From Candidatus Nanopelagicales bacterium (GTDB taxonomy: Bacteria > Actinomycetota > Actinomycetes > S36-B12 > UBA5976), in assembly GCA_030157865.1 (NCBI GenBank), contig JAOATY010000022.1, positions 1-50,639 on the forward strand: a stretch of DNA of 50,639 nucleotides, written 5' to 3'. The first letter of the stretch is position 1, and each line of letters opens with the position of its first letter. The notes under the pieces were generated by a model that was given only the letters and a program-made list of their open reading frames with translations, was not told the DNA's origin and searched no databases. This document shows positions 28,375-37,103 of the stretch, in pieces. The translations under genes were made by a program, and so were the position numbers.

Positions 28375-28531
28375 CCCAAAAAGCGTGCGACACAAATTCG
28401 AAGCGGTACCTGCATCCCAGTGTTTATAGGGAAAAGGGCTTAATCTAAAGTAGTCGTAACTTCCTCAGCGACGATTAATTCCTCGATTGACGGAATATAT
28501 CTGTTGGTCAAGCGTGCTGGGAAGGGTAGTT

Positions 28532-29545
28532 ATGACAGTTCCAATTCCTCAGGATCAAAGTTTGAACGAGTCCGCTCAAAACATCGAAATCCCGGAGCCA
28601 ATCAATGCTCCTGCATTGCCAATTGATCATGAAGCGTCAGTAACGCCGATTGCGGCATCTGAAGTTAAAGTCACCGAAGCAGTGCTTGGGCTTACTGGCC
28701 GTCCACTTCCAACTTTTTCAGCACCACAACCAATCACAAGTCATGGCCCGGCTTACATCATTGCCATGACAAATCAAAAGGGTGGCGTTGGTAAAACTAC
28801 AACCACAATTAACTTAGGCGCCGCACTTGCTGAAGCAGGTCGTAAAGTTTTGATGGTTGACATGGACCCACAAGGATCGTTATCAATTGGTCTTGGAGTG
28901 AATCCAGACGATTTAGGTGGCAAGCGAACTGTCTACGACATGTTGATGGATTCAAGTGCTGTTCCAGCATCTGACGTCGTGATGAAAACTTCAGTACCAG
29001 GTCTTGATCTACTTCCAGCAAACATTCAGTTGAGCGCAGCTGAATTACGCCTTGCCGGTGAAGTAGCTCGTGAATATGCCCTTGATCGCGCATTCGAATC
29101 AGTGCGCCCGCTTTACGACTACATCTTGATTGACTGTCAGCCATCCTTAGGGCTACTGACTGTTAATGCATTAACTGCAGCAGATGGCGTAGTTATTCCT
29201 ATGGAGTGTGAATTCTTCGCACTTCGTGGCGTAGAAATGCTTCGCGAAACGATTTCAAAGGTGCAAGAGCGCCTTAACAATCGCTTGACTATTGATGGCG
29301 TTTTGCCAACCATGGTTGATGCTCGCACATTGCACACCAGAGAAACCATTCAGGCTGTGCTTGACGCATTTGGCGAAGCAGTTTTCCATACAACCATCAG
29401 CCGCACAGTTAAGTTTCCAGAAACCACTAAGGCTGGCGTTTCAATCATTGAGCAAGCTCCAAATTCCTCAGGTGCACAGAACTACCGCAACCTTGCTTGG
29501 GAACTTGTATCCCGCCTAGAGACTCAAGGCGCGGTTGCTAAGTAA
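28532..29545 (+). CDS. parA: ParA/Soj-family chromosome-partitioning ATPase
   Basis: ParA-type ATPases bind DNA nonspecifically and move ParB-bound origins. The 337-residue protein has a 70-residue P/E-rich N-terminal extension and then the deviant Walker A KGGVGKTT (about 83-90), MVDMDPQGSLSIGLG, and the DYILIDCQPSLGLLTVNAL segment. ATG 28532 is preceded by GGGAAGGG and is preferred over an upstream in-frame TTG. No parB follows; the scpA start overlaps its stop codon (TAATG). This second, ScpAB-linked ParA is common in Actinobacteria, distinct from the ParA at the origin; whether the genome has that other copy is not visible. Confidence 0.92.
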   Translation: MTVPIPQDQSLNESAQNIEIPEPINAPALPIDHEASVTPIAASEVKVTEAVLGLTGRPLPTFSAPQPITSHGPAYIIAMTNQKGGVGKTTTTINLGAALAEAGRKVLMVDMDPQGSLSIGLGVNPDDLGGKRTVYDMLMDSSAVPASDVVMKTSVPGLDLLPANIQLSAAELRLAGEVAREYALDRAFESVRPLYDYILIDCQPSLGLLTVNALTAADGVVIPMECEFFALRGVEMLRETISKVQERLNNRLTIDGVLPTMVDARTLHTRETIQAVLDAFGEAVFHTTISRTVKFPETTKAGVSIIEQAPNSSGAQNYRNLAWELVSRLETQGAVAK

Positions 29546-30519
29546 TGTTTGCGGCGTCTGCCGAGCCTGACCTAAAGACCGCTGCGCCGGAAGAAACCTC
29601 AGACTCATTTGTAGTTTCCCTAGAAGAGTTCTCGGGACCGTTTGACGTACTTCTTTCCTTAATCGCAAAGCACCGCTTGGATGTAACTGCTCTATCGTTA
29701 CATCAGGTCACGGACGACTTCCTGGAATACATCAAGGCTCGTGGCGATGAGTGGACTTTAGATGAGGCCACGGAATTCTTGGTAATTGCCGCAACGTTAT
29801 TGGACTTAAAGGCAGCCCGACTGATTCCTGGTGGGGAAGTCGAAGACGAAGAAGACATTGCAATTCTTGAAGCAAGAGATCTTCTACTTGCACGCTTGTT
29901 GCAGTACCGCGCTTTCAAGGAAATGTCAGCTGACTTCAAGAATCGACTAGCTTCCGCAGGACGACAGCATCCACGCGCTGCCGGACTAGATGAGAAGTTT
30001 GCCAAGTTACTTCCAGAAGTTGAACTTGGCATGGGGCCAGATGACTTCGCAAACTTGGCTGCTCGTGCACTCGAGCCCAAATTGCCAGACGTCATATCAG
30101 TTGCACATATCCACGCAGCACGAGTTTCAGTTCGCGAGCAGGCTGCAATCATTGTTGAGAGACTTCGCCGAGTAGGTCAAGCGTCATTTAGAACACTCAC
30201 AAGAGATTGCGATACAACTCTTCTTGTAGTTGCACGATTCTTGGCGCTGCTTGAGATCTATCGTGATGGGGTAGTGACATTTGATCAGCCAACTCCACTT
30301 GGTGAACTTTATGTTCGTTGGATTGGCGACGACGATGTCAATGTTGAGTCAATGCGCGAAATCGACGAGTTTGATACCACTGAAGTTCAGGACTTTAGAA
30401 GCCAACTTGGCGATGTAGAAGTAAGTGAAGTCATAGAAAAAGATTCCAGCGAAGATCTAGACAGAGATGAACTAGAAGAAGAACTAATTGACGAGACAGG
30501 TGACGAGCCAAATGAGTAA
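29545..30519 (+). CDS. scpA: Segregation and condensation protein A
   Basis: ScpA is the kleisin subunit that bridges SMC heads in the chromosome-condensing complex. The 324-residue protein has the family opening EEFSGPFDVLLSLIAKHRLDV (about 27-46, as landmark), the acidic helical middle with FLVIAATLLDLKAARLIPG, and a C-terminal winged-helix part (VARFLALLEIYRDGVVTFDQ). A highly acidic tail of about 45 residues ends the protein. It overlaps parA by one base and scpB by 8 bp, so the three are cotranscribed. Confidence 0.94.
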   Translation: MFAASAEPDLKTAAPEETSDSFVVSLEEFSGPFDVLLSLIAKHRLDVTALSLHQVTDDFLEYIKARGDEWTLDEATEFLVIAATLLDLKAARLIPGGEVEDEEDIAILEARDLLLARLLQYRAFKEMSADFKNRLASAGRQHPRAAGLDEKFAKLLPEVELGMGPDDFANLAARALEPKLPDVISVAHIHAARVSVREQAAIIVERLRRVGQASFRTLTRDCDTTLLVVARFLALLEIYRDGVVTFDQPTPLGELYVRWIGDDDVNVESMREIDEFDTTEVQDFRSQLGDVEVSEVIEKDSSEDLDRDELEEELIDETGDEPNE

Positions 30520-31141
30520 CGAAACGGTTGAATTTATCGACGGTGAATCGGCTACCGATATTGAAGTAGATGACGGTATTTCACTAGGTGCGCCATCCAT
30601 TCGAGCTGCACTTGAAGCATTACTTATGGTGACCGAAGAACCTATGAGCACCTCAACGCTGGCAACTTTGACTCGCACTCCGGAAGATACTGTGCTCACG
30701 ACATTGCATGACTTGGCGCAGGAATATGCCGTCCAGGAACGTGGATTTGATTTGCGCGAACTTGGCGGCGGCTGGCGCTTCTGGACCAGAGATAACTGTG
30801 CGCAAGTGGTCGAACGATATGTTCTAGACGGACAACATGGCAGACTCTCGCAAGCCGGGCTAGAAACACTTGCTGTAGTGGCTTATCGTCAGCCGGTTAC
30901 TCGTGCACGTATCTCCGCTATTCGTGGGGTAAATGTTGATGGTGTAGTTCGCACCTTAGTCACTCGTGGCCTAATCGAAGAAACCGGACACGACAATGAA
31001 ACTGGTGCTCACCTATATCGAACAACTACATATTTCCTCGAGCGCCTGGGTCTAAAGTCGCTAGATGAATTGCCACCAATTGCCGCTCACTTGCCGATGC
31101 CGGACAACGTTGAAGAAGTTCTAGATTTAGCGAACAACTAA
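30512..31141 (+). CDS. scpB: Segregation and condensation protein B
   Basis: ScpB dimers bind ScpA and support SMC function. The 209-residue protein has two winged-helix domains, with AALEALLMVTEEPM at the start and the family signature LETLAVVAYRQPVTRARISAIRG (near residues 120-142) followed by GVVRTLVTRGLIEE. The ATG at 30512 lies inside the last codons of scpA (ATGAGTAA overlap); an earlier TTG at 30488 is in frame but would add only eight residues. Followed after 6 nt by rluB. Confidence 0.94.
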   Translation: MSNETVEFIDGESATDIEVDDGISLGAPSIRAALEALLMVTEEPMSTSTLATLTRTPEDTVLTTLHDLAQEYAVQERGFDLRELGGGWRFWTRDNCAQVVERYVLDGQHGRLSQAGLETLAVVAYRQPVTRARISAIRGVNVDGVVRTLVTRGLIEETGHDNETGAHLYRTTTYFLERLGLKSLDELPPIAAHLPMPDNVEEVLDLANN

Positions 31142-31147
31142 ATAGCT

Positions 31148-31879
31148 ATGGAAGAAAACGAAGTTCGCCTTCAAAAAGTTCTAGCTAGCGCAGGGCTAGG
31201 TTCGCGACGCAAGTGCGAAGAATTCATCACCGCAGGACGCGTGACCGTTAATGGCGAAGTTGTCGATGAATTGGGATCCAGAGTTGATCCTGAGGTAGAC
31301 ATCATTCATGTTGATGGAGTTCGGATTGCACAAACTAGCGGCCACATAGTTGTTGCCTTAAATAAGCCACGTGGTGTTGTGACAACCATGTCTGATGATC
31401 AAGGCCGCGAGTGTGTTGGAGACCTAGTCGCCGAATTTGAACAAAGACTTTTTCACGTCGGTCGCCTTGATGCCGAAACTGAAGGATTACTTCTACTTAC
31501 GAACGACGGTGAATTGAGTCAGAGACTGGGTCATCCTTCGCATGGCATCGTTAAGACATATTTAGCTCGAGTATCTGGGCGAGTTTCCAAGGAAGACATC
31601 GCAAGAATCACGGATGGATTTTCGATTGAAGGAACTCCAGTTGCCGTTACCGACTGCAAGATTTATGAAAGTGGCAAGAATCAAACTGTGGTTCAAATTT
31701 CAATTCATGAAGGTAGAAATCGCATTTTGCGCAAACTCTTTGACGAGTTGGGTTATCCGGTGCTGGACTTAGTGCGCACAAAGATTGGCCCGATATCTCT
31801 GGGAAGTTTGCGCTCCGGACACCTAAGGATCCTGGAAAACAAAGAATTGGGAAAACTATATAGTTCCGTTGGGCTCTAG
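31148..31879 (+). CDS. rluB: 23S rRNA pseudouridine synthase, RluB/RsuA family
   Basis: The enzyme converts a specific uridine (U2605 in E. coli numbering for RluB) of 23S rRNA to pseudouridine. The 243-residue protein has an N-terminal S4 RNA-binding domain (about 5-60: VRLQKVLASAGLGSRRKCEE) and a catalytic domain with the aspartate in GRLDAETEGLLLLTNDG (Asp108) and the LNKPRGVVTT strand. It follows scpB by 6 nt, the usual actinobacterial and Gram-positive order. The exact target site is inferred from gene order and family. Confidence 0.92.
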   Translation: MEENEVRLQKVLASAGLGSRRKCEEFITAGRVTVNGEVVDELGSRVDPEVDIIHVDGVRIAQTSGHIVVALNKPRGVVTTMSDDQGRECVGDLVAEFEQRLFHVGRLDAETEGLLLLTNDGELSQRLGHPSHGIVKTYLARVSGRVSKEDIARITDGFSIEGTPVAVTDCKIYESGKNQTVVQISIHEGRNRILRKLFDELGYPVLDLVRTKIGPISLGSLRSGHLRILENKELGKLYSSVGL

Positions 31880-31888
31880 AATCTAATT
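31877..31888 (+). promoter_or_regulatory. Leaderless-type -10 box for aroH, overlapping the rluB stop
   Basis: TAGAAT at 31877-31882 begins with the TAG stop codon of rluB and stands exactly 6 nt before the aroH ATG at 31889. TAGAAT is one base from the TATAAT consensus. Confidence 0.6.
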
Positions 31889-32251
31889 ATGAGCATCAGA
31901 GCAATCAGGGGAGCAACCTGCTTACAGCGCGATGATGCGACTGAAATGGCCGAAGCCGTTACTGAATTGCTTCATGAAGTCATGTCACGAAATTCGATAA
32001 GTGCTGATGATTTCGTGAGCGTACTTTTCACTTCGACCCCAGATTTACACAGCGCCTTTCCAGCAGCAGCAGCCCGTGGTGTCGGACTTGCTGATGTGCC
32101 GCTAATTTGCGCTCAGGAGATTGATGTAACTGGTGCCATGGAAAAAGTTGTGCGCGCCATGGTTCACGTTCAAACTTCAAAATCTCGGAGCGAAATCAAG
32201 CATGTTTACTTACGAGGCGCCGAAGCCTTACGGCAAGACATTGCGCAATAA
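31889..32251 (+). CDS. aroH: Chorismate mutase, AroH class
   Basis: The enzyme rearranges chorismate to prephenate for tyrosine and phenylalanine synthesis. The 120-residue protein belongs to the trimeric Bacillus AroH class, not the helical AroQ class. It begins with the conserved IRAIRGATCLQRDDA, contains VLFTSTPDLHSAFPAAAARGVGLADVPLICAQEIDV (landmark residues 46-81; active-site Arg and Glu included) and ends with an Arg-containing YLRGAEALR strand. It lies 19 nt before tyrA, the next step toward tyrosine, so pathway genes are adjacent. Confidence 0.92.
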   Translation: MSIRAIRGATCLQRDDATEMAEAVTELLHEVMSRNSISADDFVSVLFTSTPDLHSAFPAAAARGVGLADVPLICAQEIDVTGAMEKVVRAMVHVQTSKSRSEIKHVYLRGAEALRQDIAQ

Positions 32252-32270
32252 GTTGAATGCGTAACTAAAC

Positions 32271-33338
32271 ATGGATCACAATGACAACAACGTACTTGTA
32301 ATTGGTACGGGCTTAATTGGCACTTCAATTGCACTAGGGCTCACTGCGCAAGGTATGAATGTTTTTCTATCTGACATAGAACCTTCAGCGCTCGACGATG
32401 CAATCAAAGTTAGTGGCGCCAAGAAATACCTAGATCAAGAAATCAAAGTGGTTTTTGTTGCAACTCCTCCTGCAAGTGTGGCCAGCGTTATGGCTTCAGC
32501 TGCGCAAGCGCATCCAGATGCGGTTATAACTGATGTAGCTAGCGTAAAAGGTTCAATCTTTAGAGAACTTGAAGCGCTAGGAACCAGTGCCTGGGATCGA
32601 ATTGTGGGCGGACATCCAATGGCTGGCCGTGAGGTTTCCGGTGCAATTGGGGCGCAAGGAAACCTGTTTTTAGATCGACCATGGGTGATCGCTACAAGTG
32701 ATAAAACTTCACCTGAAGCAATTGCTACCGTGAAGTCGCTGGTTGAATCTCTCGGAGCTTTCCCAGTTCTGCGTACCATTGAAGAACATGATCGAGCGGT
32801 TGCATTGATTTCTCACACACCTCAAGTTGTAGCTTCCGTATTGGCAGGCGAGCTGATGGATGCAGAGGGTTCGTACATTGAGCTTGCTGGCCAAGGTATA
32901 AGAGACACAATCCGAATTGCCGGATCAGATTCAAATCTTTGGACAGAAATCTTGAGCGAGAATTCAGAATTCATCTCGCAACAAGTTACTCAGGTGGCTA
33001 ATCACTTACTAGATTTCGCATCAGCTCTTGAATCTGGAAATCGAAATTCAGTAACCGAGAAACTTGTTAAGGGCAATCAAGGAAGAGATAGACTTCCAGG
33101 CAAACATGGATCGTCGCAGCAGTTCATTGCGACTCTGGTTGTGCGACTTGATGACAAACCAGGTGAACTGGCTCGACTATTTACCGTGGCAGCACAAGCG
33201 AATGTAAACCTTGAAGACGTCCGAATTGACCATTCCTTGGGTCACCCAACGGGTCTTGTTGAATTGACCATTGCACCAAGTTCAATTCCATTACTTAAGC
33301 CAGCACTCGAAGTCGAAAGTTTCGTAGTTATCTCTTAA
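32271..33338 (+). CDS. tyrA: Prephenate dehydrogenase
   Basis: TyrA oxidatively decarboxylates prephenate to 4-hydroxyphenylpyruvate with NAD(P)+. The 355-residue protein has an N-terminal Rossmann motif GTGLIGTSIALGL (12-24), the conserved GGHPMAGREVSGA segment with the active-site histidine, the SHTPQVVASVLAGEL helix, and a C-terminal ACT domain (from about residue 284, VVRLDDKPGELARLF) that may bind an aromatic amino acid for feedback control. The ATG has neither a good ribosome-binding site nor a clear -10 box. It follows aroH by 19 nt. Confidence 0.93.
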   Translation: MDHNDNNVLVIGTGLIGTSIALGLTAQGMNVFLSDIEPSALDDAIKVSGAKKYLDQEIKVVFVATPPASVASVMASAAQAHPDAVITDVASVKGSIFRELEALGTSAWDRIVGGHPMAGREVSGAIGAQGNLFLDRPWVIATSDKTSPEAIATVKSLVESLGAFPVLRTIEEHDRAVALISHTPQVVASVLAGELMDAEGSYIELAGQGIRDTIRIAGSDSNLWTEILSENSEFISQQVTQVANHLLDFASALESGNRNSVTEKLVKGNQGRDRLPGKHGSSQQFIATLVVRLDDKPGELARLFTVAAQANVNLEDVRIDHSLGHPTGLVELTIAPSSIPLLKPALEVESFVVIS

Positions 33339-33380
33339 CTCAGTGAATTTTGTAGTTAATACTTAACTAAATGACTGGGT
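33338..33380. promoter_or_regulatory. Two-part inverted repeat between tyrA and cmk
   Basis: The inner arm is a perfect 7-bp repeat, TAGTTAA 33353-33359 and TTAACTA 33363-33369, around a 3-nt centre. The outer arm is ACTCAGT 33338-33344 with ACTGGGT 33374-33380 (one wobble). No U-tract follows, and the structure overlaps the -35 region expected for cmk, so an operator is as likely as a terminator. Confidence 0.45.
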
Positions 33381-33392
33381 AGACTTATCTAT
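33380..33392 (+). promoter_or_regulatory. Leaderless-type -10 box for cmk
   Basis: TAGACT at 33380-33385 lies 7 nt before the ATG at 33393. No ribosome-binding site is present. Confidence 0.5.
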
Positions 33393-34058
33393 ATGCCCAA
33401 TTCGCTCATAATCGCCATTGATGGCCCGAGCGGTGCCGGAAAATCAAGTGTTTCCCGTGCAGTAGCTACCGAATTGGGTCTGGATTACCTGGATACCGGC
33501 AGCATGTATCGCGCAATGACCTGGTTTATGCAGAACTCTGGCGTTGACATTTCCAACTCCCAACTTGTAGCTCAGACTGCGCGCGCTGAAGTGATTCAGC
33601 CAAGTATTGATCCCAGTGAACCTGGAATTCGGGTAGACGGCCGAGATGTCTCAATCGAGATTAGAAGCGCAGAAGTAACCCAAGGAGTCAGCGCAGTCAG
33701 CGCAGTCCCGGAAGTTAGAGAATTAATGGTTAATTTGCAGCGCGAAATTGCTGCGAATTCCAGCACTGGAATCGTTGTCGAAGGACGCGACATTTGCGCA
33801 GTAGTCCTTCCTGATGCGCCAGTTCGACTTTTTATTACTGCCGATCCACAAGCCCGAGCAAATCGTCGTGCAAAAGAAAACGGCTCTGAAGTAACACAGA
33901 CCCAGAGTGACTTGGAGAAGCGGGATTTAGCCGATTCCACCAGAGCGGTATCGCCGCTTGAAGTGGCCCCTGGTGCCCGAGTAATTGATACAACATATAT
34001 GGAACTTACTGACGTAATTGCCCAAGTAATAGATATAGCGAGGGCAGCTCGTGGATAA
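33393..34058 (+). CDS. cmk: Cytidylate kinase
   Basis: Cmk phosphorylates CMP and dCMP to the diphosphates. The 221-residue protein has the P-loop [13 protein letters not shown] (8-20), the NMP-binding segment [13 protein letters not shown], the conserved [21 protein letters not shown] stretch and the lid arginines in [18 protein letters not shown]. It ends 8 bp inside der, so the two are translationally coupled, an order (cmk-der) conserved across many bacteria. Confidence 0.95.
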   Translation: MPNSLIIAIDGPSGAGKSSVSRAVATELGLDYLDTGSMYRAMTWFMQNSGVDISNSQLVAQTARAEVIQPSIDPSEPGIRVDGRDVSIEIRSAEVTQGVSAVSAVPEVRELMVNLQREIAANSSTGIVVEGRDICAVVLPDAPVRLFITADPQARANRRAKENGSEVTQTQSDLEKRDLADSTRAVSPLEVAPGARVIDTTYMELTDVIAQVIDIARAARG

Positions 34059-35550
34059 CGAACTTGATCCAAATGCCGAGACCATAATTTACGACGTCGC
34101 AGGCGACGCCCTTGAGCTCGACGACTCGGTAGAGATTCCCGAACGTTGGGAAGATTTAACTGAATCCGAGTACACCGCACTGCTTGATCAGCTTGGTATT
34201 CCATCTGATGAATTGATGGATGAACCTGATGACCTTTCGAATTTGCCGATCGTTGCCGTAGTTGGCCGACCAAATGTTGGCAAGTCAACTCTGGTTAATC
34301 GCATCATCGGACGACGCGAGGCAGTTGTCGAAGATACCCCTGGCGTTACTCGAGATCGAGTTCGATATGAATCTGAATGGAATGGCATTCCTTTCATCGT
34401 TGTTGATACCGGTGGTTGGGAACAAGATGCAGTAGGCATGAGTGCTCAAGTTTCGGCACAAGCAGAAGCTGCAATTAATACCAGCGATGTTGTGGTCTTC
34501 GTAGTTGATGCCACGATTGGCGCTACCGATGCTGATGAACAGATCGTAAGAGTCCTTCGTAATGCAAAAGTCCCAGTAATTCTGGTTGCAAACAAAGTTG
34601 ATGATGAACGAGCTGAACTGGAAGCAACCAGACTTTGGTCACTAGGACTAGGGGAGCCATACACAGTCTCGGCCCTTCATGGTCGAGGAAGCGGTGACTT
34701 ACTTGATGTTGTATTAGCTGCTTTGCCAGAAGAAGGCTCTGGACAGGCCCGTCCAAGAGGTCCACACCGTGTGGCCCTACTTGGAAAACCAAATGTTGGT
34801 AAATCAAGTTTGCTGAATGCGCTGACAGGCGAGAAGCGTGCAGTGGTAGATAGCGTTGCCGGCACCACAGTTGATCCAGTCGATGAACTTGTTGTGATGG
34901 ATGACGAAGAATGGATTCTGGTAGATACTGCTGGTATTCGCCGTAAATCTAAAAACGCTTCGGGTCATGAGTACTTCGCAACTCTGCGAACAAAATCTGC
35001 CCTTGATAAAGCTGACGTAGCTGTGGTCTTGCTTGATGCCAGTGCGCCACTTACTGAACAGGATCTGCGCATCATTTCAATGGTGGTTGAATCTGGACGC
35101 GCACTTGTCATCGCTTTCAACAAATGGGATCTAGTTGATGAAGAGCGCAGGTATTACTTAGAGCGCGAAATCGAACGTGACTTAGTTCAAGTTGCCTGGG
35201 CACCAAGAATTAACTTCAGCGCCAAGACTGGTTGGCACAAAGATCGATTGGTTCCAGCGTTACGTACTGCAATTGCAGGCTGGGAGACACGCGTTCCAAC
35301 TGGTCGCATGAATGCTTTCTTGGCTGAGATTGTGGCAAGCCATCCGCACCCTGTTAGGGGAGGAAAGCAACCAAAAATCTTGTTCGGAACTCAAGCGAGT
35401 GTTGCACCTCCTGTATTCGTTCTCTTTACTTCTGGCTTCCTAGAGGCTGGATATCGGAGATTCGTGGAACGTCGATTCCGCGAAGAATTTGGCTTTGCCG
35501 GGTCGCCAATCGTTATCAACCTTCGAATCCGCGAAAAGCGCCGCAGATAG
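34051..35550 (+). CDS. der: GTPase Der (EngA), 50S ribosome assembly
   Basis: Der is a double-GTPase needed for 50S subunit maturation. The 499-residue protein has an acidic N-terminal extension of about 65 residues, typical of Actinobacteria, then two G domains. The first begins with GRPNVGKST (72-80), with DTPG and NKVD motifs; the second with GKPNVGKSS (about 245), with [10 protein letters not shown] and NKWD. A C-terminal KH-like domain (about 400-499) ends in basic RIREKRRR. The GTG start lies inside the end of cmk. No strong terminator follows. Confidence 0.96.
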   Translation: MDNELDPNAETIIYDVAGDALELDDSVEIPERWEDLTESEYTALLDQLGIPSDELMDEPDDLSNLPIVAVVGRPNVGKSTLVNRIIGRREAVVEDTPGVTRDRVRYESEWNGIPFIVVDTGGWEQDAVGMSAQVSAQAEAAINTSDVVVFVVDATIGATDADEQIVRVLRNAKVPVILVANKVDDERAELEATRLWSLGLGEPYTVSALHGRGSGDLLDVVLAALPEEGSGQARPRGPHRVALLGKPNVGKSSLLNALTGEKRAVVDSVAGTTVDPVDELVVMDDEEWILVDTAGIRRKSKNASGHEYFATLRTKSALDKADVAVVLLDASAPLTEQDLRIISMVVESGRALVIAFNKWDLVDEERRYYLEREIERDLVQVAWAPRINFSAKTGWHKDRLVPALRTAIAGWETRVPTGRMNAFLAEIVASHPHPVRGGKQPKILFGTQASVAPPVFVLFTSGFLEAGYRRFVERRFREEFGFAGSPIVINLRIREKRRR

Positions 35551-35637
35551 CCAAGTTACATAAGTCCGTTTTTTGGCTTAACTAAGGGTTTTCCAGGTAA
35601 CAAACCCGTAACTCCTCGATTTCATCGGACATTTACC

Positions 35638-35667
35638 TTGAATTAACAAGCCTTTTCCCGTTACTTT
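35638..35667 (+). promoter_or_regulatory. Candidate promoter of the liv operon
   Basis: TTGAAT (35638-35643) and TACTTT (35662-35667) are separated by 18 nt. Transcription would start near 35674, leaving a leader of about 40 nt with a GAGAGGA ribosome-binding site before the livK ATG at 35714. Confidence 0.5.
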
Positions 35668-35713
35668 AGGGATGCCCGAAAAGAATTCGTCGGGCCAACG
35701 AGAGGAAATACAA

Positions 35714-36955
35714 ATGATCAAGCCGATCAAAATCGGTGCTCTAGCTATTGCTGGCGCACTTGCCCTTGCTGCTTGCAGCGGTGGCAGTGATTCTGCTGGT
35801 GGAGACGTACTTGTAGTAGGTACAGATCTTCCATTGCAGGGCGCATCAGCTGATGCGAGCAAGTCAACCAACGAAGTCGCAGCACTTGTTCTTGAACAAG
35901 CTGGCGGCAAAGCTGGAGACTTCACTGTCGAAATCAAAGAATACGACGACTCAACAGCAGCTAAGGGTGCTTGGGACGACGCAGCTTGTGCAAAGAACGC
36001 ACAGGATCACGTAGCCAACACTGCACAGGTTGCAGTAATGGGTACATACAACTCAGGTTGTGCAAAGATCATCATTCCAGTGCTTAACCAGGCTGGCATG
36101 CTAATGGTTTCACATGCAAACACTTACCCAGGTCTAACTGTTGAATGGGATAAGGGCGAACCAGGTCTTTACTACCCATCCGGCGCACGTAACTACGCTC
36201 GCGTAATTGCACACGACGGTTTCCAGGGAACAGCAGCAGCTCAGTTCCTATTCAACGAACAGGGTGTAACAAACCTTGCTGTTCTTGACGATACTCAGGC
36301 TTACGGCATCGGCATTGCTGACGCAGTACAGATTGAATTCGAAAAGCTTGGCGGAACTGTATTCCGTGGATCATGGGATGTAAAGCAGACCCAGGGTTAC
36401 ACAGCAACATTCGAAAAGATCAAGGCATCCGGCGCAACTGCTGTTTACTATGGTGGAATTTTCGATAACAACGGTGTACAGCTAGTTAAGGACAAGACAA
36501 CTGTTCTTGGCGACAACACTGCGTTCCTATCAATGGCACCAGATGGTTTCTCCGGTTACCCAACACTTCGCGAAATGCCAGAGGCTGAAGGCCTATGGAT
36601 GACATTCGCAGGTAAGTCACTTGATGGCATCATCAAGGGTGGCGGCGCTCCAGCTAAGTTCATCGAAGATTACACAGCTAAGTACGGCGCACAGCCAAAC
36701 AGCTCATACGCTGTTTACGGTGGCGTGGCTATGCAGGTAATCCTTAAGGCAATTGCAGCATCAGATGGTACCCGTCAGGGCGTTATCGATGCAGTATTCG
36801 CTGGTGAACCACTATGTCTAACAGCAGAAGAATCAGTATCTGGCATGGGCTTCTGCCTAAGCACAGAGACAGGTGACGTTGATACCGTCACGATGACTCT
36901 TCAGCAGATGACCGGTGGCGTAGAAACTGATATCAAGACACTTGATATCAAGTAA
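35714..36955 (+). CDS. livK: Branched-chain amino-acid ABC transporter substrate-binding lipoprotein
   Basis: This is the binding protein of the following LivHMGF importer. The 413-residue protein begins with a signal peptide (MIKPIKIGALAIAGALALAAC) cut at the lipobox LAAC with Cys21, then a G/S linker and a periplasmic-binding-protein type 1 fold (VVGTDLPLQGASADASKS near residue 35; MGTYNSGCAKIIIPVLNQAG near 110). Codon use is strongly biased toward the same codons used by rpsA and pnp, suggesting high expression. ATG 35714 has GAGAGGA upstream; an earlier in-frame ATG at 35672 would precede the signal peptide and is rejected. Exact ligand (leucine, other amino acids or amides) is not determinable. 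Confidence 0.93.
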   Translation: MIKPIKIGALAIAGALALAACSGGSDSAGGDVLVVGTDLPLQGASADASKSTNEVAALVLEQAGGKAGDFTVEIKEYDDSTAAKGAWDDAACAKNAQDHVANTAQVAVMGTYNSGCAKIIIPVLNQAGMLMVSHANTYPGLTVEWDKGEPGLYYPSGARNYARVIAHDGFQGTAAAQFLFNEQGVTNLAVLDDTQAYGIGIADAVQIEFEKLGGTVFRGSWDVKQTQGYTATFEKIKASGATAVYYGGIFDNNGVQLVKDKTTVLGDNTAFLSMAPDGFSGYPTLREMPEAEGLWMTFAGKSLDGIIKGGGAPAKFIEDYTAKYGAQPNSSYAVYGGVAMQVILKAIAASDGTRQGVIDAVFAGEPLCLTAEESVSGMGFCLSTETGDVDTVTMTLQQMTGGVETDIKTLDIK

Positions 36956-36983
36956 TTAGCCGCCTAGTAATAGGCAAATAGGT

Positions 36984-37015
36984 TTGGGCGGGATTGGTTT
37001 ACCAATCCCGCCCAA
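36984..37015 (+). terminator. Strong hairpin between livK and livH
   Basis: A perfect 14-bp stem (TTGGGCGGGATTGG 36984-36997, CCAATCCCGCCCAA 37002-37015) with a TTTA loop follows livK, preceded by a smaller GCCTA/TAGGC hairpin at 36962-36975. There is no U-tract. It more likely protects the 3' end of livK mRNA or gives partial termination, producing more binding protein than membrane components, than acts as a full terminator. Confidence 0.65.
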
Positions 37016-37103
37016 TTCCTACAATTTCGAGAAACTATAGTGTTTAATTAAGAGAAATTTCCAAGCACCATTTCTGGTGTCTTACTTGAAGGAGAAACCG
37101 CAG

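Noticed and set aside
28487-28531. Upstream TTG extension of parA and TTGAC/GTCAA half-sites as an operator
   Set aside because: ATG 28532 has a strong ribosome-binding site; the 5-bp half-sites are too short to be meaningful.
35549-35578. AGCCAA/TTGGCT pair after der as a terminator
   Set aside because: Six-bp stem with an 18-nt loop is too weak to support.
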